This document shows positions 1 through 7,706 of a DNA stretch of 28,430 nucleotides, one piece after another. Where the stretch lies: positions 1 to 28,430 of the IMG/VR virus record IMGVR_UViG_3300032224_000934. The stretch is one strand, 5' to 3'. Source of the DNA: a virus. The position numbers and the translations under genes are program-made. Below the pieces are notes generated by a model. That model was not told where the DNA came from. It saw only the letters and a list, made by a program, of their open reading frames with translations, and searched no databases. Every line of letters begins with the position of its first letter. The first letter of the stretch is position 1.

Positions 1-73
1 GGTTGACAACAATCCCAAGATAGGGACCTTTGCCAATTTTTTTCCCAGGACCTCTTTTATCAATACCAGTCAT
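1..73 (-). CDS. 5: Baseplate hub/tail spike protein gp5-like, N-terminal fragment
   Basis: Only the first 24 codons are in the window; the gene runs off the left edge. The start ATG (complement of 71-73) follows the stop of the hub gene after 2 nt, so the two are probably translationally coupled. The peptide opens MTGIDKRGPGKKIGKGPYLG and continues IVVN. A basic, Gly-rich start followed by GPYLGIVVN is what I recall from the OB-fold entrance of gp5/VgrG-type spike proteins. In T4, gp5 forms the trimeric puncturing spike and binds gp27 beneath the tail tube. The neighbouring gp27-like gene supports this reading. Whether a lysozyme domain follows cannot be seen. The identity is inferred from a short segment and from context. 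Confidence 0.6.
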   Translation of the reverse strand, partial: MTGIDKRGPGKKIGKGPYLGIVVN

Positions 74-75
74 TA

Positions 76-3000
76 TTACCCTTCGCCCCATCCGTTGAGG
101 CTATCGTCTTTGTTTACAGATGCTACTAGCGTATCTAAAGGACTTGTTGCTCTAAGAGAACCAAATTTTGCGGCCGCTGTATTAGCTAGGTCGCCGGTTC
201 CGGCTTGCAACATTCCTTTAACTGCCGAGATGTTCGATTCCACGGATCCCAATCCTGCTTGTGCAGGTGATAGACCTGCTAAGCCATTAGATACATTAAG
301 ATTGGATCCAACTATGTTATTTAAACTTGCTTGTGCAGTGGTCAATTTATCTTTGATCGACGACATGCCTATTGGGCCAAGACCTGCTGTTAGGCCACCG
401 GCCGCTTGCCCTAGTTGATTAGTAAGTTGATTGATTCCGGAAATTCCTGGCAAATTGCTTGCATCGGGCAATGATTTTCCTAGTGATGCACCGAGAGAAC
501 TTAATTTGGTTTTTACTTCTGCAAATGTAATAGACGGAGGAACTTCTGGTTGAATTGGTGGTAAGTTTGCAATGTTTTCTTTTGTTAGGTTAGACATAAC
601 AAGGCCTTGGCCTTTGAACGCATTTATATCAACGTTGGCAGGGACTGCATCTTTTATTTCCTGTAGCTGACCAATGACTTTACTCTTTAGTGCGGGATCT
701 AATCCGGCTAATTGTGCAGGATCAATTCCAACACTTGATGCGATCGCACCCGGATCAACATTAGGAACTCCCTTGGTCACTGCAGAAATAGCATCTTGGG
801 CGCCACCTGTTAGTGCGGCCGCTTGACCTTTTACTTGATTGACTGCGTCAACTGATGCTCCTGTTAGTTTAGCTGATAAATCTGTAACTGAGCCGCCCGC
901 ATTTGAAACTTGGCCAACTACTCCTGCGGCTAGAATCGCAGATGAATTTGCATTAGGAAGTATTCCACCTACTATGTTGTTAACGCTGGCTACAGATGCT
1001 GGTGCAAGTTTTGAAAGTCCACCAACAATATTTGAAATACCGCTAGACGAAAGTCTAATTCCCTGTGCTAAAGAATCGAGACCATTAAGACTCGATCCAA
1101 CATTAATACCTAACTGTGGTGCGATTGTTTTTATTTGACCAACAATATTTTGAACTGCCCCACCTAGGCCTGCAACAGATCCTAAGCCGCCTGTTACTAG
1201 ACCAAGTGCGCCGCCGAGGCCGCCGCCAGCCGCATTAACAAAGTTAGGTATTGATCCTGCGCTACCTGCATTGGGCAGGCCACGGACTATACTTGCAACA
1301 TCAAACTCATTTGGGCGCGATCCGCTCGACTGTACCCCGGCTGGAGCAACGTCTTTAATTTGTTGTTCTCCGGGTTTTGGTGTTGCCTTAAATCCGGAAT
1401 CAACTGAAACTTTTTTGGCTTCAATTAACTGGCCTGGCATTCTTAGTAGTTTAAGACTTTGTTTAAATGTACCTCCGGATAAATCAGATGTTACCGTTGT
1501 TACTTTATAAATTCCACTGAATGGTAATAGTTCTGCATCAAAATATACAGATCCGCCTTTTTCAAATGAGTTATAGTCTATAGGAGTACGCCAGTTTACA
1601 TTAATATAAACTTCTCCGGCATACAACGGAGCTTCACCGTTTTTTGTAATGCCTTTATCCGCTAGTTCGTGTGTTTGATTTCCGATACCGCCGGTGGTAA
1701 GATAATAAGGATCACCATAAATGTCTATTGTACAAGTTGCCAAATCAACTGACTGCACAATGGCGTTGTGCATTGTTTGAGATAATGCATGATAGGGTGT
1801 GTCTTGACGTGCTTGTCCAGATATTCCATTGGCAGGAACAAAGCCCCCCGGTACTGTCATTATTTTAGCAGTTGGGTTTTTACTATCGTTCACTGATTGA
1901 ATATCTGCTGTAGGTGCTTGAACATTTTGAGTATTGCCTGCGCCTGCACCTGATGCTGTTGCATTACTATCTCGAGCGCCTGCTCTAGGAGGAATAGATT
2001 GAAAATATAAATTATTAAATTTTAAATTAAAATTAATAACGTCTTTATTTTTACCCATATACAAATAGTCATAGGTTCGTCTAATTTGATTTTTAATACC
2101 TTTAAAATCTGATATGCCCAGCTGTTCTCCTGGTAATCTTGTATAATGTATTTTGTAAGGTGCTACAATAAAACGATATAGAGTATTTTTTGCTAAACCT
2201 TGTGGATCAACTGCTCCAGGTATTACTTCAGTTTCAGTGCGGATCATAAAATAAGTTACGATTCCATCACCTTTTTTAATTTCATCGAGATTTTTAATAA
2301 TATTTTTAGTATACTCACTATCTCTAATTACAGCTTCGATAGCATCTGCAATTGAGGAACCTTGCGGAAACGATGTTTGATTGGTGCCGGGTTCATACTT
2401 GATAGAAGTATTGACTTTTGCTGATGGGTTATTTGTTTGATTTTCTTGCCCCACATATCCGGGGCCTGGATTAGGCGTATCGGGAGTTGACATTGCAGAC
2501 GTTTGATTACTGCGTAACCCTTGATTAAGTTTTGCCGCATATATGCTGTTGGTGTCAGTCCATTCTGGAGTTCTGCCTTCTTTCATCGAAACTATTGTTG
2601 TTCCGGGAGCCTCTTGTTTAGCAAAGTATATCTCAAATTCGTCTTTGTTTCTAGTTTCAGGACCTTTTGTTTTTTCAGCATCTTCAGCAACGGCTTTGTT
2701 TATGTTAACAAACAAATTTTTTAAAAGCTCGCCAACTGTTTCACCTTGTGTTTTTGTATCAGATTTTAACTTGCTTACTTCACCAAATGTCTTCTGGCCA
2801 ACTGGAACACAGGTTACGTGATATGTTGTGCCTTTATCCGTTGTTTCTACTGTAACTGCATTTATTAGTACAGGATAAAATCTAGTGCTTCCTGGAATCA
2901 CCTCGGGACTACCGTCTGGTCCTTCATTTTTATCGTTGTATCCGATAAACTCTATTTTAAAAACAAATTTTCCAGCAGGGTAAGTTATTGCGCCAGTTGC

Positions 3001-3546
3001 TTGAGACGCTACATCCAACGCTTGAAGGAACCCTCCCATACTGTAGGGTTCAATAATATCAAATGTAATTTTATCAGCAAGCGATGTAGTAGTTTCCGGA
3101 GTATATGTCATTAAAGAATTAATTTTCACATTTTCAATAACGAAATCAAACCGTCCAGGACTGTCTTTATTAAAGCCATTAATCAATGAAACAATTTCGT
3201 TGGCATTAGTTGCTGTACTATTAATAACTGCCGTACTTAGTTTATTGGTAATCTGTGCAGAGCCCTTACCTGACGATTTGGCAATGATATATCTCTGGCT
3301 CGATTGTTCGTATGATTTGGGACTTGATAGATCTTTATCTTCTAATGCGCTAAGTGTAAACACATAGTTCCACGACCTATAACTATGCAAGACATTACTT
3401 TGGGTACCTTTAACAATGAAAGGTTGAGAGGAGTTGGTTAGGTCTGCACCGGCCGCGCCTTTTGGTTCTGCACCCTGTTGACTAGTTGCATTAGCGGTTT
3501 GAGTATCTTGGCCTGTTTTAACTTCGGCCGCACCTTGGTCTGCCAT
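76..3546 (-). CDS. Very large baseplate hub protein, gp27/gpD-like, with Gly/Ser/Ala-rich C-terminal extension
   Basis: 1156 aa. Residues 1-40 are a polar, Ala/Gln-rich leader. Residues about 45-520 look like a hub fold: an opening SNVLHSYRSWNYVFTLSAL, a strand-rich stretch near 130-260, and a conserved-looking segment near 485-515 (RTYDYLYMGKNKDVINFNLK). Residues about 600-705 carry a second structural domain ending GGTFKQSLKLLRMPGQL, a pattern found in hub proteins that close the tail tube. From about 720 to the end the protein is low-complexity (Gly, Ser, Ala, Asn, Val), with no cysteines that I noticed. T4 gp27 is about 390 aa, so this is roughly three times longer. It lies between gp53 and gp5 in a coupled minus-strand operon, which fits a role at the hub-spike junction. 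A generic 'large virion structural protein' is the fallback call. I am confident it is a virion protein, less so that it is the gp27 equivalent. Confidence 0.55.
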   Translation of the reverse strand: MADQGAAEVKTGQDTQTANATSQQGAEPKGAAGADLTNSSQPFIVKGTQSNVLHSYRSWNYVFTLSALEDKDLSSPKSYEQSSQRYIIAKSSGKGSAQITNKLSTAVINSTATNANEIVSLINGFNKDSPGRFDFVIENVKINSLMTYTPETTTSLADKITFDIIEPYSMGGFLQALDVASQATGAITYPAGKFVFKIEFIGYNDKNEGPDGSPEVIPGSTRFYPVLINAVTVETTDKGTTYHVTCVPVGQKTFGEVSKLKSDTKTQGETVGELLKNLFVNINKAVAEDAEKTKGPETRNKDEFEIYFAKQEAPGTTIVSMKEGRTPEWTDTNSIYAAKLNQGLRSNQTSAMSTPDTPNPGPGYVGQENQTNNPSAKVNTSIKYEPGTNQTSFPQGSSIADAIEAVIRDSEYTKNIIKNLDEIKKGDGIVTYFMIRTETEVIPGAVDPQGLAKNTLYRFIVAPYKIHYTRLPGEQLGISDFKGIKNQIRRTYDYLYMGKNKDVINFNLKFNNLYFQSIPPRAGARDSNATASGAGAGNTQNVQAPTADIQSVNDSKNPTAKIMTVPGGFVPANGISGQARQDTPYHALSQTMHNAIVQSVDLATCTIDIYGDPYYLTTGGIGNQTHELADKGITKNGEAPLYAGEVYINVNWRTPIDYNSFEKGGSVYFDAELLPFSGIYKVTTVTSDLSGGTFKQSLKLLRMPGQLIEAKKVSVDSGFKATPKPGEQQIKDVAPAGVQSSGSRPNEFDVASIVRGLPNAGSAGSIPNFVNAAGGGLGGALGLVTGGLGSVAGLGGAVQNIVGQIKTIAPQLGINVGSSLNGLDSLAQGIRLSSSGISNIVGGLSKLAPASVASVNNIVGGILPNANSSAILAAGVVGQVSNAGGSVTDLSAKLTGASVDAVNQVKGQAAALTGGAQDAISAVTKGVPNVDPGAIASSVGIDPAQLAGLDPALKSKVIGQLQEIKDAVPANVDINAFKGQGLVMSNLTKENIANLPPIQPEVPPSITFAEVKTKLSSLGASLGKSLPDASNLPGISGINQLTNQLGQAAGGLTAGLGPIGMSSIKDKLTTAQASLNNIVGSNLNVSNGLAGLSPAQAGLGSVESNISAVKGMLQAGTGDLANTAAAKFGSLRATSPLDTLVASVNKDDSLNGWGEG

Positions 3547-3549
3547 TTA

Positions 3550-3849
3550 TTATATTCCTAGTACTGCTTTAAGAGTTGTTATCTTTGGGATGTAGATATT
3601 CTTTCCAGGAACAAGATCGTATATTGGATCTTTTATTATGTCTTTATTCCTTACAGCAAATACCCACCATAAGCCTGTATCTTGATAAAAGTCATAGGCT
3701 AGTAGATCTGGTCTGTGCATATATGTAGGAGTAATTGTGAATACAACATCATCTGCTTGATAGGGAATATCTCTAAATGTATTAACATCAAGGTATCCTT
3801 TTGTTTGATCAGTAAAATAATAAGGACTTGTTTTTGAATAAGATGACAT
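3550..3849 (-). CDS. 53: Baseplate wedge subunit gp53-like
   Basis: 99 aa when started at the ATG at 3849. That ATG overlaps the stop of the upstream gene by one base (TAATG), a coupling pattern used repeatedly in this window. An in-frame ATG at 3888 would add 13 residues read inside the upstream gene and is less likely. The protein is compact. Its recognisable stretch is DLLAYDFYQDTGLWWVFAVR, followed by a DPIYDLVPGKNIYIP motif, which matches the LysM-like gp53 wedge proteins of T4-like phages, where gp53 helps hold wedges together around the hub. T4 gp53 is about 196 aa, so this is a short form, as I recall from other environmental T4-like phages. Its neighbours (tube cap, hub, spike) are all baseplate components. 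Confidence 0.72.
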   Translation of the reverse strand: MSSYSKTSPYYFTDQTKGYLDVNTFRDIPYQADDVVFTITPTYMHRPDLLAYDFYQDTGLWWVFAVRNKDIIKDPIYDLVPGKNIYIPKITTLKAVLGI

Positions 3850-5624
3850 TATAGATATCCTTTGCCGGCTAGTGCGCCCTGTAACCATTTATCAACGCCA
3901 TAGTTCATCATTTCTTGTCTACTGTACATAATGTTCAGCGTAACAGAAATTGTACATGAAGTTGGAACCATTGTATTCCCCCATGCTTTTAAATTAGCCG
4001 CTCTACCAACTGCAATATAGTCTACTCCGTCTGGAAGTTCTACTTTGAAGTCTGCTACTGCGCATGGAATATTTTTAAATTGAGAATCACCGAATGCATC
4101 TAATCGACAAATAGGAGGCGGTGCACCGGCATTTGTGTCGTCACCAAATTTCATCTTTATCAATGCTCTAAGCACATGTTGTACTGATAAAATAATTGCG
4201 GCTTCTGATTCATTTTGTGCTGTAAACTTTCCAGATACAGATATTGGTCCGACTGAACTGTTTTGAAAGTTGTAAAATTGATAGTTAGAGTGTGTTACTT
4301 TATTTTGAGCGTAAGCCGCGGCAGAACTAATACTAACCTGCGGAGTATATGGCCACAGTATTCCGCCCAACTTGGTTAATATTCCTTCAGGACCGGCGCC
4401 GGGTCCTACGAGATAATTAGGTGGGACACGTAGTTTAACTCGCATGTCTTGTGATGTTCCAAACCCGCCAACCGCCGCTACTGGTTTTGACGGCATTGAG
4501 CTTAGTGGTGCTCGTGCGGCGGCCGCCGCAATAAGACTTTCTCCGGGTTTTATTCCTCTGGTTACTGATCCTAACGCCTGGCCTGCTCTATTCTTTAATG
4601 CAGACAAGCTGTCCATAGATCCTATGCCACCGCTTAGGTCAGTTGAGGATTTATTTGTTACACTTGTTCCACCACTTGGATTATCTAATGCAGATTGCGC
4701 ATCAGTAACTGCCTTGTCGGCATTGCTAACTTCGCTTTGTGCGTTTTCTAATTGTCGACGGGCAGTATCTATTTGATTTTGTGCATCATCAACTGCTTGA
4801 GGATCTGCCGGATCTGCGTTTTGAGCAATATCTAATGCATCTTCTGCTTGTTGGACTGCTGTCTCTGCATCGGTCGCAACTTTTACTGCATTGGTATATT
4901 TTTGTTGTGCAGAAGTTAATGCCGCTTGGGCGGCTGACGGTCCGGATGCAGTTCCGTCCGTGGCAGGTGTTGCACTAGTTGTACCATCTGTGTTAGTTGT
5001 TATCGTACTTCCGTCATCAAATGTTTGTACTGTTTGACCGCCTGGTTGTTGAGATGTGTTTGCTCCTGGCTCGCCACTTGGGTTTGTTCCTTGATTTTTA
5101 TTTTCAGAAGTTGATGTTGTAGAAGAACTAGCAGGAGTTGTAGAAGATTCGGTGGTAGTAGTTGGTGCTTGATTAGGCGGAGTATTTTGTTCTTTGATAT
5201 AAGCGGCCGCGTCTGGATATGTACTAGCCTTAGTTGGGTCTGCTTTAACTATTTCAACTTGTAACTCACCTATTTTAGTATCATTTTCGACTAGCGGTTT
5301 TCTAGCCGCTATCGTATTTTGTGTTGCCGCTTCTGCCGCATCAACATATGGTGCATAAGCCGCCTTTGCGGCTTGAAAATCTGTAGCAACTTGGGCCTGT
5401 GCCGCAATCAATGTTGGATTAGTCGGATCGGCCGCAAGAGCTTTATCAGCCGCAATTTTTGCTTTGAACAGAGAACTCACAGGATATTGTTTTGCGGCCG
5501 CATCACGAGCCGCATAGGCCGCTTTCTCGGCCTGAGATGCAACGTCCACTTGCTGTTTAAGCGAGTCTGTTTGGCTAAGGAGCTCTTGTATTTGTGCTTC
5601 TTGCTGAGATGTATTAACGGCCAT
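3849..5624 (-). CDS. Baseplate tail-tube cap gp48/54-like protein with long coiled-coil N-terminal extension
   Basis: 591 aa. Residues 1-140 are an Ala/Gln/Lys-rich predicted coiled coil. Residues 145-220 are a Thr/Ser/Pro/Gly-rich linker (TTTTESSTTPASSSTTSTS). Residues 225-310 form a second Ala/Asp-rich coiled coil. The conserved domain begins near residue 393 (MRVKLRVPPNYLVGPG) and runs to the end. It includes YQFYNFQNSSVGPISVSGKF, an AFGDSQFKNIPCAVADFKVE segment and VPTSCTISVTLNIMYSRQEM. That arrangement (a tube-like sandwich ending in a 'PTS...I.VTL..MYSR' strand) resembles gp48/gp54, which cap the baseplate and start the tail tube in T4. Which of the two it corresponds to is not resolved. 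It is the first gene of the minus-strand baseplate operon, with a TAAATA-type box about 20 nt upstream. The N-terminal 390 residues have no T4 counterpart that I know. Confidence 0.55.
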   Translation of the reverse strand: MAVNTSQQEAQIQELLSQTDSLKQQVDVASQAEKAAYAARDAAAKQYPVSSLFKAKIAADKALAADPTNPTLIAAQAQVATDFQAAKAAYAPYVDAAEAATQNTIAARKPLVENDTKIGELQVEIVKADPTKASTYPDAAAYIKEQNTPPNQAPTTTTESSTTPASSSTTSTSENKNQGTNPSGEPGANTSQQPGGQTVQTFDDGSTITTNTDGTTSATPATDGTASGPSAAQAALTSAQQKYTNAVKVATDAETAVQQAEDALDIAQNADPADPQAVDDAQNQIDTARRQLENAQSEVSNADKAVTDAQSALDNPSGGTSVTNKSSTDLSGGIGSMDSLSALKNRAGQALGSVTRGIKPGESLIAAAAARAPLSSMPSKPVAAVGGFGTSQDMRVKLRVPPNYLVGPGAGPEGILTKLGGILWPYTPQVSISSAAAYAQNKVTHSNYQFYNFQNSSVGPISVSGKFTAQNESEAAIILSVQHVLRALIKMKFGDDTNAGAPPPICRLDAFGDSQFKNIPCAVADFKVELPDGVDYIAVGRAANLKAWGNTMVPTSCTISVTLNIMYSRQEMMNYGVDKWLQGALAGKGYL

Positions 5625-5642
5625 AGTTTTATTCCTGTACGT

Positions 5643-5650
5643 TATTTACC
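5643..5650 (-). promoter_or_regulatory. Candidate late promoter box (GGTAAATA) for the baseplate operon
   Basis: On the minus strand the box GGTAAATA lies about 19 nt before the ATG at 5624, giving a short leader containing AGGA. It matches the TAAATA core found before most other structural units in this window and resembles the T4 late box TATAAATA read by gp55. Confidence 0.5.
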
Positions 5651-5652
5651 CA

Positions 5653-5660
5653 GATAAATA
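5653..5660 (+). promoter_or_regulatory. Candidate late promoter box (GATAAATA) pointing toward gp55
   Basis: GATAAATA on the plus strand, 3 nt from the oppositely directed box at 5643-5650, so the two are divergent. It would leave a leader of about 75 nt before gp55. If used, it would allow late-phase autoregulated transcription of the sigma factor. The same octamer occurs at 22481. Confidence 0.35.
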
Positions 5661-5692
5661 ATGTGTGCAGTTAATCACATTACACTAAATGG

Positions 5693-5722
5693 TTGACACT
5701 CCTGTAAACTTTATGTTACAAT
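5693..5722 (+). promoter_or_regulatory. Host sigma70-type promoter for gp55
   Basis: A perfect TTGACA at 5693-5698 and TACAAT at 5717-5722, separated by 18 nt, lie about 20 nt before the gp55 start codon. This is a good match to the housekeeping-sigma consensus and suits an early or middle gene read by unmodified host RNA polymerase. Confidence 0.6.
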
Positions 5723-5737
5723 ACTAACTGTAGGAGA
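5699..5737 (+). promoter_or_regulatory. gp55 leader: ribosome binding site that can pair with upstream CTCCT
   Basis: CTCCT at 5699-5703 is complementary to AGGAG at 5732-5736, which is the ribosome binding site of gp55 (ATG at 5743). The 28 nt between end in ACTAACT. A second leader with the same parts precedes gp47 at 6648-6683. If the transcript starts upstream of CTCCT, the site could be masked. If it starts at the TTGACA/TACAAT promoter, CTCCT would not be in the RNA, so the two options predict different regulation. Confidence 0.35.
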
Positions 5738-5742
5738 CAATA

Positions 5743-6645
5743 ATGACCGGTATAATAACAACAAGAAAGGTCAAGTATCTCAATAATAGAGATTTACTTG
5801 CGGAAATTCACAAAAGCAAGAATACTTATAGTAGCTTTGTGAAACCAGAATATCATCAATACGACATAATTTTAACCAATATAGATAAAGTTAATATTAG
5901 AACTATTGCTGATGCTAAACGTGCTAGAGCAAAGCGTATTGGTATAGAAGCATTTAATACAGCAAGACTAGCAGGTGATAAGAAAGTCAAGTTAGCAGAA
6001 TGTACTCCAGACTATAAAACAATCGCTAAGACAGATGTCATCATCCGCATTATGACATTTGAACACATTCCGTTGGCGCCAGGCCGCAAAAAGACTGTAA
6101 AAAGCACAGCCGACGGACATGAAAAAGTAAACTTTCCCCCGTTCCAACATTGGAAATTCGATGATTCTGACCAATTAACATGTGTTGGTAAGAGTCATTG
6201 GAAGGGCGGAATGAAAACAGGCAAGTTTAGCAAAGAGCATGGACGCATTACAGAAAACTTAGGTAAGATGTATATCAAACTAAGTGAACGGTATGCACAA
6301 CGTAGTAACTGGCGTGGTTATACCTACATTGAAGAAATGCGTGGACAAGCTATTCTACAGTTAAGTCAAATTGGTCTACAGTTTGACGAATCTAAATCAG
6401 AAAACCCATTTGCTTATTATACTGCCGCAGTTACTAACAGCTTTACCAGAGTTCTTAATATCGAAAAGAAAATGCAAAACATTAGAGACGACATGTTAGA
6501 AGAAGCTGGACTAACTCCTTCATTAACCCGCCAGACCAGGGATGAATTTGCAGACGAGATTGCAAGGCAAGCAGAAATATACAAAAACATGCGGATGCCA
6601 AAATCGGAAGAAGTTCCGGAGGAAGATGGCGAGGAAACTGCTTGA
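5743..6645 (+). CDS. 55: Late transcription sigma factor gp55
   Basis: 300 aa. gp55 is the T4-type sigma-like factor that directs host RNA polymerase to short late promoters having only a -10-like TATAAATA box. The diagnostic part is residues 170-245, a sigma region 2-like segment with RGYTYIEEMRGQAILQLSQI, then NPFAYYTAAVTNSFTRVLNI and EKK, close to the core of T4 gp55 (NPFAYFTQ.. in T4). T4 gp55 is 185 aa. Here an N-terminal domain of about 165 residues is added, beginning KYLNNRDLLAEIHKSKNTYS and rich in basic residues, as I recall from marine T4-like phages. The C-terminus is acidic (EEVPEEDGEETA), and I do not see the hydrophobic sliding-clamp-binding tail of T4 gp55. The start has a good site (TAGGAGA) 5 nt upstream. 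It heads the operon with gp47/gp46. Confidence 0.9.
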   Translation: MTGIITTRKVKYLNNRDLLAEIHKSKNTYSSFVKPEYHQYDIILTNIDKVNIRTIADAKRARAKRIGIEAFNTARLAGDKKVKLAECTPDYKTIAKTDVIIRIMTFEHIPLAPGRKKTVKSTADGHEKVNFPPFQHWKFDDSDQLTCVGKSHWKGGMKTGKFSKEHGRITENLGKMYIKLSERYAQRSNWRGYTYIEEMRGQAILQLSQIGLQFDESKSENPFAYYTAAVTNSFTRVLNIEKKMQNIRDDMLEEAGLTPSLTRQTRDEFADEIARQAEIYKNMRMPKSEEVPEEDGEETA

Positions 6646-6647
6646 TT

Positions 6648-6683
6648 TCTCCTGCGAATTAGTATAAACTAACTATTAGGAGA
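6648..6683 (+). promoter_or_regulatory. gp47 leader: repeat of the gp55 leader elements with RBS-masking potential
   Basis: TCTCCT at 6648-6653 is complementary to AGGAGA at 6678-6683, the ribosome binding site of gp47 (ATG at 6690). ACTAACT lies at 6668-6674, just as in the gp55 leader. TTGATT (6642-6647) and TATAAA (6663-6668), spaced 15 nt apart, could also act as a weak promoter. The inverted repeat TTAGT-ATAA-ACTAA (6659-6672) sits inside. Confidence 0.35.
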
Positions 6684-6689
6684 ATATTA

Positions 6690-7706
6690 ATGACGAACCT
6701 CTTTAAGAAGGTAGCATGTTTTACCGATATACATTTTGGTTTAAAATCTAATAGTCTAACTCACAACCAAGATTGCGAGGACTTTGTAGATTGGTTTATT
6801 GAAGAAGCCAAAAAAGAAGGTGCAGAAACTTGCATCTATCTAGGAGACTGGCATCATAATAGAAACAGTATTAATCTAATTACTCTAAACACCAGCTTAA
6901 GGTGTTTGGAGAAGTTAGGTGCGGCATTTGAACAGTTCTTTTGGTTTCCTGGAAATCACGATTTATTCTATAAAGACAAGCGTGACGTTCATAGCTCAAT
7001 GTTTGGTCGCCATATCCCGGGTGTAACTGTTGTAGATCATATAACCACTCTCAACGATGTTACGCTAGTTCCTTGGTTGGTAGGCGATGAGTGGAAGAAG
7101 ATGAAAGACTTAACGAGCAAATATGTATTTGGTCACTTTGAGCTTCCTAACTTCTTTATGAATGCAATGGTGCAGATGCCCGATCACGGAGAACTTCGTG
7201 CTGAAGACTTCAGCAAGCCAGACTATGTGTTCAGCGGACACTTCCACAAACGGCAGGTTAATCAGAAAGTGCAGTACATCGGTAATGCGTTCCCCCATAA
7301 CTTTGCAGATATATGGGACGATGATCGCGGCATGATGACTATGGAATGGGGAGGCGAGCCGGAATATAAGTCTTGGCCAGACGCACCCAAGTTCCGTACT
7401 ATTAAACTATCCGAGCTTATTGACAAAAAAGACGATATCATGAAGTCTAAAATGTATCTAAAGGTACATTTGGATATTCCTATTAGCTACGAGGAAGCAA
7501 ACTTTATTAAAGAAGAGTTTACTGCCAGCTATGATATCCGTGAAATGAGCTTGATCCAAGAAAAAGACAACGTAGAAGGTACGATTGACGATAACCCAGA
7601 TGCTAAATTTGAATCAGTTGATCAAATTGTTAGCGAACAACTGGTAGCGATCGAATCGGATGCGTTTGATAAATCTCTTTTACTCAACATATACAGTAAC
7701 CTATAA
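6690..7706 (+). CDS. 47: Recombination nuclease subunit gp47 (Mre11-like)
   Basis: 338 aa, nearly identical in length to T4 gp47 (339). It is the metallophosphoesterase half of the SbcCD/Mre11-Rad50-type complex, which resects DNA ends for recombination-dependent replication and, in T4, helps degrade host DNA. All phosphoesterase motifs are visible: D13-I-H15 (motif I), G52-D-W-H-H56 (II), G88-N-H-D91 (III), G148-H-F and S182-G-H-F-H186 (IV/V), with metal ligands intact. The C-terminal 90 residues would bind gp46. The stop codon overlaps the gp46 start (TAATG), which favours balanced expression of the two subunits. The ribosome binding site is AGGAGA, 6 nt upstream of the ATG. Confidence 0.93.
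   Translation: MTNLFKKVACFTDIHFGLKSNSLTHNQDCEDFVDWFIEEAKKEGAETCIYLGDWHHNRNSINLITLNTSLRCLEKLGAAFEQFFWFPGNHDLFYKDKRDVHSSMFGRHIPGVTVVDHITTLNDVTLVPWLVGDEWKKMKDLTSKYVFGHFELPNFFMNAMVQMPDHGELRAEDFSKPDYVFSGHFHKRQVNQKVQYIGNAFPHNFADIWDDDRGMMTMEWGGEPEYKSWPDAPKFRTIKLSELIDKKDDIMKSKMYLKVHLDIPISYEEANFIKEEFTASYDIREMSLIQEKDNVEGTIDDNPDAKFESVDQIVSEQLVAIESDAFDKSLLLNIYSNL

Noticed and set aside
3850-3888. Longer gp53 start at 3888
   Set aside because: The extra 13 codons lie within the end of the upstream gene, and the ATG at 3849 has the TAATG coupling seen at other junctions.
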